From: Microbulbifer sp. THAF38
Lineage (GTDB): Bacteria; Pseudomonadota; Gammaproteobacteria; Pseudomonadales; Cellvibrionaceae
Reading direction: 5' to 3'
NCBI RefSeq assembly: GCF_009363535.1
Contig: NZ_CP045369.1
Location: forward strand, 186,001-250,000
Length of the DNA stretch: 64,000 bases
Shown: positions 8,333 through 16,695 of the stretch, in pieces
Layout of the letters: the number at the start of each line of letters is the position of its first letter
How positions within the stretch are numbered: the first letter of the stretch is position 1
The notes under the pieces: generated by a model
Told to the model about the DNA's origin: nothing
What the model saw: only the letters and a program-made list of their open reading frames with translations
The model's database searches: none
Position numbers and translations under genes: made by a program

Positions 8333-8776
8333 GTGAACCGCATCGTTAATGTCGCTGCCGCTCTGGCGCTATTCTTTCTGGCCGCTGGTGCCATGGCACA
8401 ACAGGCCCGCGTTATTAAGAATTACGAGGACTTCGGAGATTACCGGGTGATTTTCTCGGTGTTCAACAGCGACTTTATCCAGCCCGACATCGCCCAGCAG
8501 TACCAGCTGGTGAGGGCTAAAGACCGCGCTTACGTCAATGTCTCTGTGGTGAAAAAAGATGGTGGTACCAAGGGCCTCAGCGCGGAGATGTCCGGCAATG
8601 CGACAAATCTGATTCAGCAGTCGCGACCGCTGAAGTTTAAAGAAATCCGCGAGGGCGATGCGGTCTACTACCTGGCGCCCTTGCGCTATGAGAATGAGGA
8701 GACCCTCACGTTCAACGTGGATGTGACCCTACCCAATGGCAAGAAAGAGACGATTTCCTTTCGCCGCAAACTCTAG
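8333..8776 (+). CDS. DUF4426 domain exported protein
   Basis: This 147-residue protein has a clear signal peptide (LALFFLAAGAMAQQ, cleavage near residue 22) and a compact beta-rich domain. FGDYRVIFSVFNSDFIQPDIA and YAPL/YLAPLRYENEETLTF-type segments match the DUF4426 family. The function is unknown. Members sit downstream of metX-metW in Pseudomonas, and the same order here supports the call. It starts at GTG 8333 behind a strong ribosome-binding site (GGAGGTGA). The 135-base gap after metW may contain its own promoter. It is probably periplasmic. Confidence 0.85.
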   Translation: MNRIVNVAAALALFFLAAGAMAQQARVIKNYEDFGDYRVIFSVFNSDFIQPDIAQQYQLVRAKDRAYVNVSVVKKDGGTKGLSAEMSGNATNLIQQSRPLKFKEIREGDAVYYLAPLRYENEETLTFNVDVTLPNGKKETISFRRKL

Positions 8777-8873
8777 CGGCTGTTGCGAGTGATCTGAGTG
8801 AGTGACCCCCTCTAGTTTTTACGGCTGCCAGCGGCGCCATCAGAGGGGGATCTCTTTTAAATTGAATCCTTTG

Positions 8874-8895
8874 CGGGCCCAGAGCCCGTTTTTTA
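8874..8895 (+). terminator. Hairpin plus T-run upstream of rdgB
   Basis: A 5-bp GC stem (8874-8878 with 8884-8888) is followed at once by six T. It ends only 11 bases before the rdgB ATG. A second, longer stem of 8 bp (8806-8813 with 8842-8849) lies just upstream. Together they probably end the DUF4426 transcript, but the closeness to rdgB also allows an attenuator role. Confidence 0.6.
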
Positions 8896-8906
8896 TTTGA
8901 TACGAC

Positions 8907-9527
8907 ATGTTAAAAAGAATTGTTCTAGCCAGCGGCAACGCCGGCAAATTGCGCGAGTTTTCCCAACTCTTCAACAGCTGGGATATTGAGGTTCTGCCCC
9001 AATCTGAGCTCGGCGTTAGCGACGCGGAGGAGACCGGGCTCAGCTTCATTGAAAATGCTTTGATCAAGGCGCGCCATGCCAGCCGGATCAGTGGCCTTCC
9101 TGCGTTGGCCGATGACTCTGGATTGGCGGTGGATGCGCTCGGTGGTGCGCCGGGTATCTATTCGGCGCGATATTCCGGCGAGGGGGCCACGGATGCACGC
9201 AATAACAGCAAACTGCTTGAGGCTTTAAATGGCGTTGAAGAGGCGCGCCGTAGCGCCAGCTTCCATTGTGCCCTGGCCTTTGTTCGCAGTTTCGATGATC
9301 CCGTCCCCCTGGTGTGCAGCGCTCAGTGGCGCGGCCGAATACTCGACAAGCCCGCCGGTGAACAGGGCTTCGGCTACGATCCGCTGTTCTTCGTGGATAG
9401 CGAGGGTATGACTTCTGCGCAGATGCCGAGAGAGCTGAAAAACCGTATCAGCCACCGCGCCCAGGCAGTGGCGGCGTTTGAATCTATGTGGCGTGAAATG
9501 ATGTTGGGTGCCCACCTTGCCAAATAG
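8907..9527 (+). CDS. rdgB: RdgB/HAM1 family XTP/dITP diphosphatase
   Basis: RdgB hydrolyses non-canonical purine triphosphates (dITP, XTP, ITP) to monophosphates and keeps them out of DNA and RNA in the cytoplasm. The 206-residue protein has the N-terminal substrate motif SGNAGK (residues 9-14), the catalytic ADDSGL segment (Asp69-Asp70) and GGAPGIYSARYSG. GFGYDPLFF and SHRAQA are the usual C-terminal landmarks. The length is typical. Its end overlaps the start of hemW by 20 bases, the same pairing seen in Pseudomonas and other gammaproteobacteria, so they form an operon. Confidence 0.95.
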   Translation: MLKRIVLASGNAGKLREFSQLFNSWDIEVLPQSELGVSDAEETGLSFIENALIKARHASRISGLPALADDSGLAVDALGGAPGIYSARYSGEGATDARNNSKLLEALNGVEEARRSASFHCALAFVRSFDDPVPLVCSAQWRGRILDKPAGEQGFGYDPLFFVDSEGMTSAQMPRELKNRISHRAQAVAAFESMWREMMLGAHLAK

Positions 9528-10731
9528 TAACTGCGGTCTGCAGTTGCCGCCACTCAGCCTCTACGTGCATATCCCCTGGTGTGTGCGCAAATGTCCCTAC
9601 TGTGACTTCAATTCCCATCAGGCCTCTAGGGATCACACGGATACGGAATATGCTCTACCGCAGGCGGACTATGTGGCACAGTTGCGCCGTGATTTGATCA
9701 GCCAGCTGCCTTGGGTACAGGGGCGCAAGCTCCAGTCTATTTTCTTTGGTGGTGGTACCCCGAGCCTGTTCTCTCCAGAGGCGATCGGCCAAATCCTTGC
9801 GATGGCCGAGGAGTTGGTGGGTTTCAGCGAAAATATTGAAATTACCCTGGAGGCAAACCCAGGCACTTTCGAGCAGGCAAAGTTCACCGGCTATCGAGCT
9901 GCAGGGGTCAACCGACTTTCGATTGGTGTGCAGAGTTTTGACAATAGCCAGTTGCACAACCTGGGCCGTATCCACAGTGGCGAAGAGGCCAGTGGGGCCC
10001 TACGGATGGCACGGCGGGCCGGCTTCGACAATATCAACCTCGATCTCATGCACGGTCTACCCGGGCAGACTGAAGCCGAGGCACTGGAGGACCTTCAGCG
10101 CGCAGTCTCCCTGGCGCCGGAGCATATCTCCTGGTATCAATTGACCATTGAACCCAATACGGCGTTCTACAGCGCCCCTCCCTCGACACCGGGATCACAG
10201 CTGATTGCCAGTATGCAGAGCCAAGGTCGCGAATTCCTGGCTTCGGAGGGATATTTTCGCTATGAGGTGTCCGCCTATAGTGGCAGGGGTTTGGAGTCGC
10301 GCCACAACCTCAACTATTGGGGCTTTGGCGATTATCTGGGCATCGGTGCGGGGGCCCACGGCAAGGTCAGTTTGCCTGCAGAGGGCCGGATACTGCGCAG
10401 TCGACGCACGCGCACTCCAAGAGATTACTTATCGATCGGGCTCCAGGGGGAAGAGCTGCTACACCGGGCACTGTCTGAACCCCATACTGATCCGATCGAA
10501 GCCAGCGATATGCCCCTGGAATTCCTGATGAACGCCCTTCGCCTGGTGGAGGGCGTTCCGGTGGGTACTTTTGAGCGCTATACCGGCCTATCATTGGAGG
10601 TCTTAGAGCGTCACTGGTCGGGCCTGATGGCCATGGACCTAGTACAGCCACTGGAAACGCGCATCGCTGCCAGCACTTTTGGATTTGACTATCTTGATGA
10701 GATTCTACAGCGCTTTTTGGAACAGGCCTGA
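9508..10731 (+). CDS. hemW: HemW, radical SAM haem chaperone-like protein
   Basis: This 407-residue radical SAM protein is related to oxygen-independent coproporphyrinogen oxidase (HemN). HIPWCVRKCPYCDF carries the cluster cysteines Cys25, Cys29 and Cys32 (CxxxCxxC). FFGGGTPSLF, EANPGTF, RLSIGVQSF and DLMHGLPGQT are the conserved HemN/HemW blocks. Family knowledge: HemW binds haem and inserts it into respiratory proteins and generally lacks true HemN activity. The first cysteine group has only three cysteines and lacks the fourth present in HemN (CxxxCxxCxC), which favours HemW. The start is GTG 9508 inside rdgB. Confidence 0.92.
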   Translation: MPTLPNSNCGLQLPPLSLYVHIPWCVRKCPYCDFNSHQASRDHTDTEYALPQADYVAQLRRDLISQLPWVQGRKLQSIFFGGGTPSLFSPEAIGQILAMAEELVGFSENIEITLEANPGTFEQAKFTGYRAAGVNRLSIGVQSFDNSQLHNLGRIHSGEEASGALRMARRAGFDNINLDLMHGLPGQTEAEALEDLQRAVSLAPEHISWYQLTIEPNTAFYSAPPSTPGSQLIASMQSQGREFLASEGYFRYEVSAYSGRGLESRHNLNYWGFGDYLGIGAGAHGKVSLPAEGRILRSRRTRTPRDYLSIGLQGEELLHRALSEPHTDPIEASDMPLEFLMNALRLVEGVPVGTFERYTGLSLEVLERHWSGLMAMDLVQPLETRIAASTFGFDYLDEILQRFLEQA

Positions 10732-10874
10732 TGTCGAGCCGGGCTTGAAAACGGGATTGATGCCCCAAACTCTGGGCTGACCGGCGCAGTACAGCTGTAT
10801 TCCCACAGCCGGCATCGTGAGATGATGCGCCCGCGGTGTCCCCGCATCGAGTAACTAAAGAACAGGAAAGCAAT

Positions 10875-11204
10875 ATGAGCGAGCACGCAATCATCAACGT
10901 AACCGACGCTGAGTTCGAAGCTGAGGTCCTCAAAGCTGAAGGCCCAGTGCTGGTGGACTTTTGGGCGCAATGGTGCGGCCCGTGCAAAATGATCGCTCCG
11001 GTCCTGGAAGACCTCGCGGGTCACTATGGCGAAAAGCTGAAAATCGTCAAAGTTGACGTGGATGCCAACAAGGAAACCCCGGCGAAGTACAATGTGCGCG
11101 GTATTCCCACCCTGTTGCTGTTTAAAGGTGGCAATGTGGAAGGTACCAAGGTTGGCGCCCTGTCTCGCGCTCAGCTAACCGAGTTTATCGACAGCCAGCT
11201 GTAA
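10875..11204 (+). CDS. trxA: Thioredoxin 1
   Basis: TrxA is the small cytoplasmic disulfide reductase, reduced in turn by thioredoxin reductase. The protein has 109 residues, the same length as E. coli TrxA, with the active site WCGPCK (Cys34 and Cys37), the buried-Asp segment VLVDFWAQ and the cis-proline RGIPTLLLF. I use ATG 10875, preceded by AGGAAA. An upstream in-frame start would add 13 residues with no family match. It is followed by rho, the usual neighbour in gammaproteobacteria, after a 373-base leader. Confidence 0.96.
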   Translation: MSEHAIINVTDAEFEAEVLKAEGPVLVDFWAQWCGPCKMIAPVLEDLAGHYGEKLKIVKVDVDANKETPAKYNVRGIPTLLLFKGGNVEGTKVGALSRAQLTEFIDSQL

Positions 11205-11577
11205 TCCCGGTTAATTCATCCTGCAAAGGAGGCAAATTTCTTTGCAGGATGAGAAACAGCCGTTATACTGGCTGTAATTCTGTAATAGTTCAGTCAGCTG
11301 AGAATCCAGTGAAGACCAGCTGAAGAAAACGCCCCCCCATAGGTCCCTGACCATTCCCGGCGTATTTATTCCTCGAATTGAGCTTAATTGAGACGGCTTT
11401 CCCCGTAGCGTTTAACGCTGGAAAGCTAAAGCCAATGAGTATTACGCTATTGAAAGGCATGGAGTCCTGGAGTACCGGGCAAATAGACGAGCAAATCTCT
11501 GATTTTCAAAACCCCTCCTCAAATTATTTCCGGCGTGTCCGCGCCAATGACAACAGAAACCTTAATAAGCAATTGGT
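11205..11577 (+). promoter_or_regulatory. rho upstream region with promoter-like elements
   Basis: This 373-base gap lies between trxA and rho. Besides the trxA hairpin it holds a -10 box TATACT (11264-11269) 16 bases after a weak TTGCAG (11242-11247). The -10 is flanked by a 6-bp inverted repeat (ACAGCC 11256-11261, GGCTGT 11270-11275), a possible operator or hairpin. That would leave a transcript leader of about 300 bases. Established knowledge: E. coli rho is autoregulated by termination inside a leader of this kind. A TTG-start ORF of 67 codons spans most of the leader and overlaps the rho ATG, but it has no convincing start signal. Confidence 0.5.
11216..11252 (+). terminator. 13-bp perfect hairpin after trxA
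   Basis: The arms 11216-11228 and 11240-11252 are perfectly complementary over 13 bases around an 11-base loop. No T-run follows, so this is more likely an mRNA 3'-end stabiliser or a pause or Rho-dependent site than a self-sufficient terminator. Its right arm overlaps the proposed -35 of rho. Confidence 0.5.
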
Positions 11578-12837
11578 ATGAATCTCTCCGAATTAAAAAC
11601 CAAACCCATTGAAGAGTTGATTGAAATAGCCAAAGGCATGGGCCTGGAAAACCTGGCTCGGTCGCGTAAACAGGATATTATTTTCAATATTCTCAAACGC
11701 CACGCCAAAAGCGGTGAAGATATTTACGGTGACGGCGTATTGGAAATCCTTCAAGATGGTTTTGGATTTTTGCGTTCCGCTGATTCCTCCTATCTCGCAG
11801 GTCCGGACGATATCTATGTTTCTCCCAGCCAGATTCGTCGATTTAATTTGCGCACGGGTGACTCAATTTCCGGAAAAATTCGCCCGCCAAAAGAGGGTGA
11901 GAGATATTTCGCTCTATTAAAGGTTAACGAAATTAATTTCGATAAACCGGAAAATGCCCGCAATAAGATTCTTTTCGAAAACCTCACCCCGCTTTTTCCC
12001 AACGATCGCTTAACTCTGGAATGTGGCAATGGCTCTTCCGAAGACCTGATCGGCCGTATTATCGACTTGGTTGCACCTATCGGTAAGGGGCAGCGGGGAT
12101 TGATTGTGGCGCCGCCAAAAGCCGGTAAAACGATTATGTTGCAGAATATGGCCCAGGCTATTACGCGCAACAATCCGGAATGCCACCTTATTGTCTTGCT
12201 GATCGATGAACGCCCGGAAGAGGTTACCGAAATGCAGCGCTCGGTGCGCGGCGAAGTAGTTGCCTCCACATTTGACGAGCCGCCGGCACGCCATGTTCAG
12301 GTTGCTGAAATGGTTATCGAAAAAGCCAAGCGCCTGGTAGAGCACAAGAAAGATGTGGTGATCCTGCTTGACTCTATCACCCGCCTGGCTCGTGCTTACA
12401 ACACCACGGTGCCCAGTTCCGGTAAGGTTTTGACCGGTGGTGTGGATGCCCACGCTCTCGAAAGGCCCAAGCGTTTCTTCGGTGCCGCCCGAAATATTGA
12501 AGAAGGCGGAAGTCTGTCTATTATTGCTACTGCACTGATCGATACCGGTTCGAAGATGGACGAAGTGATTTTCGAGGAATTTAAAGGCACGGGTAATATG
12601 GAGTTGCAGCTGGATCGTAAGATCGCTGAAAAACGTGTTTACCCGGCAATTAATGTACGACGCTCAGGAACCCGCCGTGAAGAGCTGCTGATGCCTGAGG
12701 GTGAGCTACAGCGGGTATGGATCTTGCGCAAGCTGCTACACGATATGGAAGATGTAGCCTCGACCGAGTTCCTAGTGGACAAGTTGAAAGATTTCAAGAC
12801 AAATGACGAATTCTTCTTGTCCATGAAACGGAAATAA
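11578..12837 (+). CDS. rho: Transcription termination factor Rho
   Basis: Rho is the hexameric RNA helicase that releases untranslated transcripts. The protein is 419 residues, identical in length to E. coli Rho. Domains are an N-terminal helical Rho_N (1-47), an OB-fold RNA-binding domain (about 48-118, with GFGFLRS and [13 protein letters not shown]) and a RecA-like ATPase. The Walker A segment is PPKAGKT (K181-T185), Walker B is [16 protein letters not shown], and the Q-loop and R-loop regions are intact. The start ATG 11578 overlaps the stop of a leader ORF. Autoregulation is likely from the long leader. Confidence 0.97.
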   Translation: MNLSELKTKPIEELIEIAKGMGLENLARSRKQDIIFNILKRHAKSGEDIYGDGVLEILQDGFGFLRSADSSYLAGPDDIYVSPSQIRRFNLRTGDSISGKIRPPKEGERYFALLKVNEINFDKPENARNKILFENLTPLFPNDRLTLECGNGSSEDLIGRIIDLVAPIGKGQRGLIVAPPKAGKTIMLQNMAQAITRNNPECHLIVLLIDERPEEVTEMQRSVRGEVVASTFDEPPARHVQVAEMVIEKAKRLVEHKKDVVILLDSITRLARAYNTTVPSSGKVLTGGVDAHALERPKRFFGAARNIEEGGSLSIIATALIDTGSKMDEVIFEEFKGTGNMELQLDRKIAEKRVYPAINVRRSGTRREELLMPEGELQRVWILRKLLHDMEDVASTEFLVDKLKDFKTNDEFFLSMKRK

Positions 12838-12844
12838 TTTTTTT

Positions 12845-12879
12845 ATATAAAAGGCGCCTACATCGGCGCCTTTTATATT
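12845..12879 (+). terminator. Intrinsic terminator of rho
   Basis: A perfect 14-bp stem (12845-12858 with 12865-12878) with a 6-base loop has A-rich and T-rich outer ends, so it can act in both directions. It begins eight bases after the rho stop codon. Confidence 0.9.
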
Positions 12880-12916
12880 CAGATTCGTACAAATTGATTA
12901 TTTGCGCGAATTAAAG

Positions 12917-12945
12917 TTGAAAAGGCGAGCTATAAGGCATATAAA
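12917..12945 (+). promoter_or_regulatory. Sigma-70-type promoter of the RRM gene
   Basis: TTGAAA (12917-12922) and TATAAA (12940-12945) are separated by exactly 17 bases, each matching consensus at five of six positions. Transcription would start near 12952, giving a leader of about 155 bases before the GTG at 13107. Confidence 0.65.
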
Positions 12946-12995
12946 GTTCCACATCGTGGCGCTGGGTATGAGATTTATAGTAAGCGCCCGACAGA

Positions 12996-13029
12996 ATTGA
13001 CCCAGGGGTAACACCCTAAAAGGGTCAAT
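12996..13029 (+). promoter_or_regulatory. Nested hairpin in the leader of the RRM gene
   Basis: An 8-bp perfect stem (12996-13003 with 13022-13029) encloses a smaller stem (13006-13009 with 13013-13016). It lies in the middle of the predicted leader and could be a regulatory RNA element, for example a cold-responsive or autoregulatory site for the RNA-binding protein encoded downstream. Confidence 0.45.
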
Positions 13030-13106
13030 CTCAAATGGATAATCTGGTGGAGCTGGTTATTCATTTGTGACTGCACGACAGCCCACACATCTAGTGAGAA
13101 CCTTTT

Positions 13107-13376
13107 GTGAATATCTATATCGGAAATCTGGCCTACGCGGTAACCTCTGACGACCTGCACGAAGCTTTCGGCGCATTCGGAGAGATCTCTCGGGCTACTG
13201 TAATTACTGACCGTGAGACTGGCCGCTCTAAGGGCTTCGGTTTCGTAGAAATGCCTAACGACGACGAAGCGCGCAAAGCGATCGAAGAGATGAACGACCA
13301 GCCTCTGTCTGGCCGTAACATCCGCGTGAACGAAGCTAAGCCTCGCGAAGATCGTCCGCGTCGCCCCCGCTTCTAA
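13107..13376 (+). CDS. Small RRM-type RNA-binding protein
   Basis: This 89-residue protein consists of one RNA recognition motif. RNP2 is IYIGNL (residues 3-8) and RNP1 is KGFGFVEM (42-49), with a short Arg/Pro-rich tail (KPREDRPRRPRF). Family knowledge: such small RRM proteins (cyanobacterial Rbp-like, also common in proteobacteria) bind single-stranded RNA and are often cold-induced. A GTG start is used because no ATG is available near the motif. A long leader with its own promoter and hairpin precedes the gene, and a strong terminator follows, so it is a single-gene transcript. Codon use is biased to common codons, consistent with high expression. Confidence 0.92.
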   Translation: MNIYIGNLAYAVTSDDLHEAFGAFGEISRATVITDRETGRSKGFGFVEMPNDDEARKAIEEMNDQPLSGRNIRVNEAKPREDRPRRPRF

Positions 13377-13434
13377 GCTAGGGCTAGCTTAAGATTTTTT
13401 CGGCCCGCTGCTAATAGTTTGCGGGCCGTTTCTT
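13374..13434 (+). terminator. Two hairpins ending the RRM gene
   Basis: A 7-bp stem that includes the stop codon (13374-13380 with 13385-13391) is followed by six T. Next comes an 8-bp GC stem (13401-13408 with 13421-13428) followed by a short T-run. The second is a standard intrinsic terminator; the first may reinforce it. Confidence 0.8.
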
Positions 13435-13533
13435 CCCCTCTTATTTTTAGCACCCTTCTTCAGGGGGCCATTCCCTATTTTGTAATTTCTGTTTTACACT
13501 GCGCGTTGGATTTTTCTTCTCGACCGGCAGACC

Positions 13534-15000
13534 ATGAAATACAAAGACCTGCGTGATTTTATCCAGTTATTGGAAAAGCGCGGCCAACTCAAGCGGATCA
13601 AATTCCCAGTAGATCCCAAATTGGAAATGACGGAAATCTCTGATCGCGTATTGCGCTCGGGGGGGCCGGCATTGCTATTTGAAAATCCCATAGGCTTCGA
13701 TACCCCGGTACTGGCCAATCTGTTTGGTACTACCGAGCGAGTAGCGCTGGGGATGGGGCGTGAGCATATTGATGAATTGCGCGAGGTAGGCGAGCTGCTC
13801 GCTTTTCTCAAGGAGCCACAGCCGCCAGAAAATTTACGCGATGCCTGGGAAAAACTGCCGGTTTTCAAGCAGGTGCTCAATATGGGGCCCAAGGTGGTCA
13901 AGGGAGCAGCCTGTCAACAGGTCGTCCTGGATAAAGCTCAGGTAGACCTCACCAAACTGCCCATCCAAACCTGCTGGCCGGGAGATGCTGCTCCCCTGGT
14001 GACCTGGCCTCTAGTGATTACCCGTGGCCCTGAGAAAAAGCGGCAAAATTTGGGCATTTATCGCATGCAGTTGATCGGCAAAAATCGCCTCATCATGCGC
14101 TGGCTCAGCCATCGGGGTGGCGCTCTGGACTACCGCGATTGGTGCCAGAAGCACCCTGGGGAGCCCTACCCAGTGGCTGTTGCACTCGGTGCAGATCCGG
14201 CAACTATATTGGGAGCCGTTACCCCAGTCCCGGATACCCTCTCTGAATATGCCTTTGCCGGTCTGTTACGAGGCGATAAAACCGAAGTGACAGGGGCCCT
14301 GCTCAGTGATCTACAGGTTCCAGCCAGTGCTGAATATGTGTTGGAAGGTTTTATCTATCCCGATGATATGGCCGATGAAGGCCCCTATGGAGATCACACA
14401 GGTTATTACAATGAGGTGGATAGCTTCCCGGTGTTTACCGTAGAGAAAATTACCCATCGTAAAAAACCTATTTATCACAGCACTTACACAGGACGTCCGC
14501 CGGATGAACCGGCAATCCTGGGGGAGGCGCTCAATGAAGTATTTGTGCCCATTTTACAAAAGCAATTTCCAGAAATTGTCGATTTCTATTTGCCGCCCGA
14601 AGGCTGCTCTTACCGGCTCGCTGTTGTGACCATGAAGAAGCAGTATCCCGGCCATGCCAAGCGGGTGATGATGGGAGTCTGGTCTTTCCTGCGTCAGTTT
14701 ATGTATACCAAATTTGTTATCGTCACCGATGATGACGTCAATGCAAGGGATTGGAAAGATGTTATCTGGGCCATGACCACCCGTATGGACCCTGCGCGTG
14801 ATACGGTAATGGTGGAAAATACCCCAATTGATTATCTGGATTTTGCCTCGCCGGTCTCTGGATTGGGTTCGAAGATTGGTTTTGATGCCACCAATAAATG
14901 GCAGGGAGAAACCAATAGAGAGTGGGGAAATCCTATCGAGAAAGACCCTCGGGTGGTCCAAAAGGTCGATGAAATCTGGTCCAAGCTGGGTCTGGAATAA
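13534..15000 (+). CDS. ubiD: UbiD family 3-polyprenyl-4-hydroxybenzoate decarboxylase
   Basis: UbiD decarboxylates the polyprenyl-hydroxybenzoate intermediate of ubiquinone synthesis using prenylated FMN supplied by UbiX. The 488 residues match the usual length of E. coli-type UbiD. Conserved segments include [27 protein letters not shown] and [13 protein letters not shown] (cofactor and metal binding). The catalytic Glu region is [16 protein letters not shown], and the C-terminal [15 protein letters not shown] is also present. It stands alone with its own terminator; the ubiX partner is not in the window. ATG 13534 follows a pyrimidine-rich gap with a modest ribosome-binding site. Confidence 0.95.
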   Translation: MKYKDLRDFIQLLEKRGQLKRIKFPVDPKLEMTEISDRVLRSGGPALLFENPIGFDTPVLANLFGTTERVALGMGREHIDELREVGELLAFLKEPQPPENLRDAWEKLPVFKQVLNMGPKVVKGAACQQVVLDKAQVDLTKLPIQTCWPGDAAPLVTWPLVITRGPEKKRQNLGIYRMQLIGKNRLIMRWLSHRGGALDYRDWCQKHPGEPYPVAVALGADPATILGAVTPVPDTLSEYAFAGLLRGDKTEVTGALLSDLQVPASAEYVLEGFIYPDDMADEGPYGDHTGYYNEVDSFPVFTVEKITHRKKPIYHSTYTGRPPDEPAILGEALNEVFVPILQKQFPEIVDFYLPPEGCSYRLAVVTMKKQYPGHAKRVMMGVWSFLRQFMYTKFVIVTDDDVNARDWKDVIWAMTTRMDPARDTVMVENTPIDYLDFASPVSGLGSKIGFDATNKWQGETNREWGNPIEKDPRVVQKVDEIWSKLGLE

Positions 15001-15037
15001 TTACTGTCCCAGCACTTTATTTTAATTGCTCTCCTAT

Positions 15038-15065
15038 AGAGCGCCCCGAGAGGCGCTCTGGTTTA
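15038..15065 (+). terminator. Intrinsic terminator of ubiD
   Basis: An 8-bp GC-rich stem (15038-15045 with 15052-15059) with a 6-base loop is followed by GGTTTATGATTT, a weak T-rich tail. It lies 38 bases after the ubiD stop. Confidence 0.7.
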
Positions 15066-15180
15066 TGATTTCCTGCATTAACCATTTTCTCCTATTTCCG
15101 CATCTATAGATAAGGTTGATGACGTCGAATTCCGGTATCGGCTTTATTACAGTCTTTGATTGATTTTGAGGGAGAGTTAA

Positions 15181-15761
15181 ATGAGAGTATTTTTTGCCGT
15201 CGGCCTAATCATTGTTGGCGCTTTTGGATTTTGGGCTATATTGCCAAGTCAGCAGGAGAAAAGCGCCGAAATTTCCAATATAGAAGAATTCATACCCGCA
15301 ATTATGAGAGAGGCAGCCATTCCTGGTATGGCCGTCTCAAGAATAAAGGACGGTAGGCTTGTTTTTCAGCAAGTCTATGGAATGGCGGACGTAGAAGCTG
15401 GTAAGGCAGTTACCCTGGATACCCCTTTTAATATTGCATCGATAGTATTGTAGACCCCAGTGATTTCCTACTGGCACTCTTTCATAACCGTGACAGGTCT
15501 GTAGCGAAGTTCTTGTCTGACGCAATGTATCAGGAAATGTTTCGTTTACAGTTGTGCAAGTCGGTTTCTGATTCCCAGCGCTTTTTTTGGAGAGATTGCA
15601 ATGGACTTATTGGGCATATGGGATCAGACCTGGGGGTTTTTACCGCTTTGTATTTTGAGCCAAATCGTAGGGATGGCTTTATTATCCTGATGAATCGTGA
15701 CGTGGATAGTAAATCTGCCGGTGCGATGAGGCGTATCACCAAACGCTTAATGCAATTATAA
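15181..15761 (+). pseudogene. Serine beta-lactamase-family (class C-like) hydrolase, internally deleted and frameshifted
   Basis: Two fragments of one family lie in different frames. 15181-15453 begins with a signal-anchor and continues IPGMAVSRIKDGRLVFQQVYG and DTPFNIAS, the N-terminal part up to just before the SxxK nucleophile motif, then ends in a stop. From about 15432 the +2 frame continues with DPSDFLLALFHNRD, ending near 15761 with GHMGSDLGVFTALYF and GFIILMNRD, the C-terminal part carrying the third active-site motif region. Roughly 200 or more residues, including SxxK and YxN, are missing between them. The first fragment keeps a good ribosome-binding site (GAGGGAGAG). The original enzyme would have been a periplasmic esterase, peptidase or beta-lactamase-like protein. 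It is inactive as it stands. Confidence 0.85.
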
Positions 15762-15893
15762 TAATTATGAATTGTAGAGGATATTCCAGTGGTGAATCTG
15801 ATTTCTCTGAAATTCTACAGATGACTTTTTGAGATGATTTCAAGGGTTCTGGAGAATATCAATATCTATTTTTTAGGAAACGGAGTACCTATT

Positions 15894-16406
15894 ATGATTA
15901 GAGTAAAAAAAGCTTTTATTAATTGTTTTTCAATTACCTTATGCTGTTTTTCGTTGGCAGTGAATGCAGGGGATCTCAATCTGACGAGTGGGGAAGTATT
16001 CGAGCGAATAAAATCACTTCAAGGAGATTGGAAAAAAGCAGGAGACACTGCCGGGAATTTCCATATTAACTTTTCTCAGACGGCTAGAGATACCGTTATG
16101 GTGGAGAATTGGTTGTATAAAGGGGAATCTCATTCACTGACTATTTACCATATGGATAAAGGCCACTTATTGGCAACCCACTATTGTCCTCAGGGAAACC
16201 AGCCTCGTTTGCAGCTTACCTCAAGTGATGAGAGTGGGCAGATTGAGTTTTCTTTTAAGGATGCTACTAACCTTGAGGGCTTAGAAGAGGACCATCAGCA
16301 TAGCTTGGCTTTCGAATGGTTAGAGGATGACAAGATCCTTCGCACAGAGAGCTATATGGAAAATGGAGAAATAAAGCCCTCAAGCATACGCCTAGTACGC
16401 AAATAA
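15894..16406 (+). CDS. Exported hypothetical protein (170 aa)
   Basis: I do not recognise a named family. From ATG 15894 the protein has a signal peptide (FINCFSITLCCFSLAVNAG) and a mature domain of about 145 residues rich in beta-type alternation. It contains LQGDWKKAG, VMVENWLYKGESHSLTIYHM, LLATHYCPQGNQPRL and LAFEWLEDDKILRTESY, a pattern like small lipocalin-like exported proteins. I prefer 15894 over the upstream ATG 15834 because CGGAG lies 8 bases before it and a clean signal peptide results. Codon use is AT-richer than the neighbouring core genes, like the adjacent pseudogene. Confidence 0.7.
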   Translation: MIRVKKAFINCFSITLCCFSLAVNAGDLNLTSGEVFERIKSLQGDWKKAGDTAGNFHINFSQTARDTVMVENWLYKGESHSLTIYHMDKGHLLATHYCPQGNQPRLQLTSSDESGQIEFSFKDATNLEGLEEDHQHSLAFEWLEDDKILRTESYMENGEIKPSSIRLVRK

Positions 16407-16454
16407 GCTGTCAAATCTATATTTTCTGTATATCAATCTGCCCTACTCGGGATT

Positions 16455-16488
16455 AAAGCTGGCAATGATTTTCCTGTCAGCTTTTTTT
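16455..16488 (+). terminator. Intrinsic terminator after the 170-aa exported protein
   Basis: A 10-bp stem (16455-16464 with 16475-16484, one G-U pair) with a 10-base loop runs into seven T. It lies about 50 bases after the stop codon. Confidence 0.85.
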
Positions 16489-16695
16489 GTGGCTAACTCA
16501 ACGAGATGTAGCTTAAGTAGTATGATGTAATGTCATCTATACTTCGATGCTATGTTGCCGGTTAATTAAGCAAAAAGTCAAAAAATTAACATTAGGCGAC
16601 ATTTTTATTTGGTTCTAAACGGCCGATATACATTTTGCATCGTGTTGGCCTTGGGGATTAGGCCAAATAACTACAATATGAGGGAGGGGTGAAAA

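Noticed and set aside
11378..11581. A 67-codon frame before rho that might be a rhoL-like leader peptide
   Set aside because: It starts at TTG with no Shine-Dalgarno and does not resemble RhoL. The ATGA overlap with rho is suggestive but not enough, so it is mentioned only under the leader.
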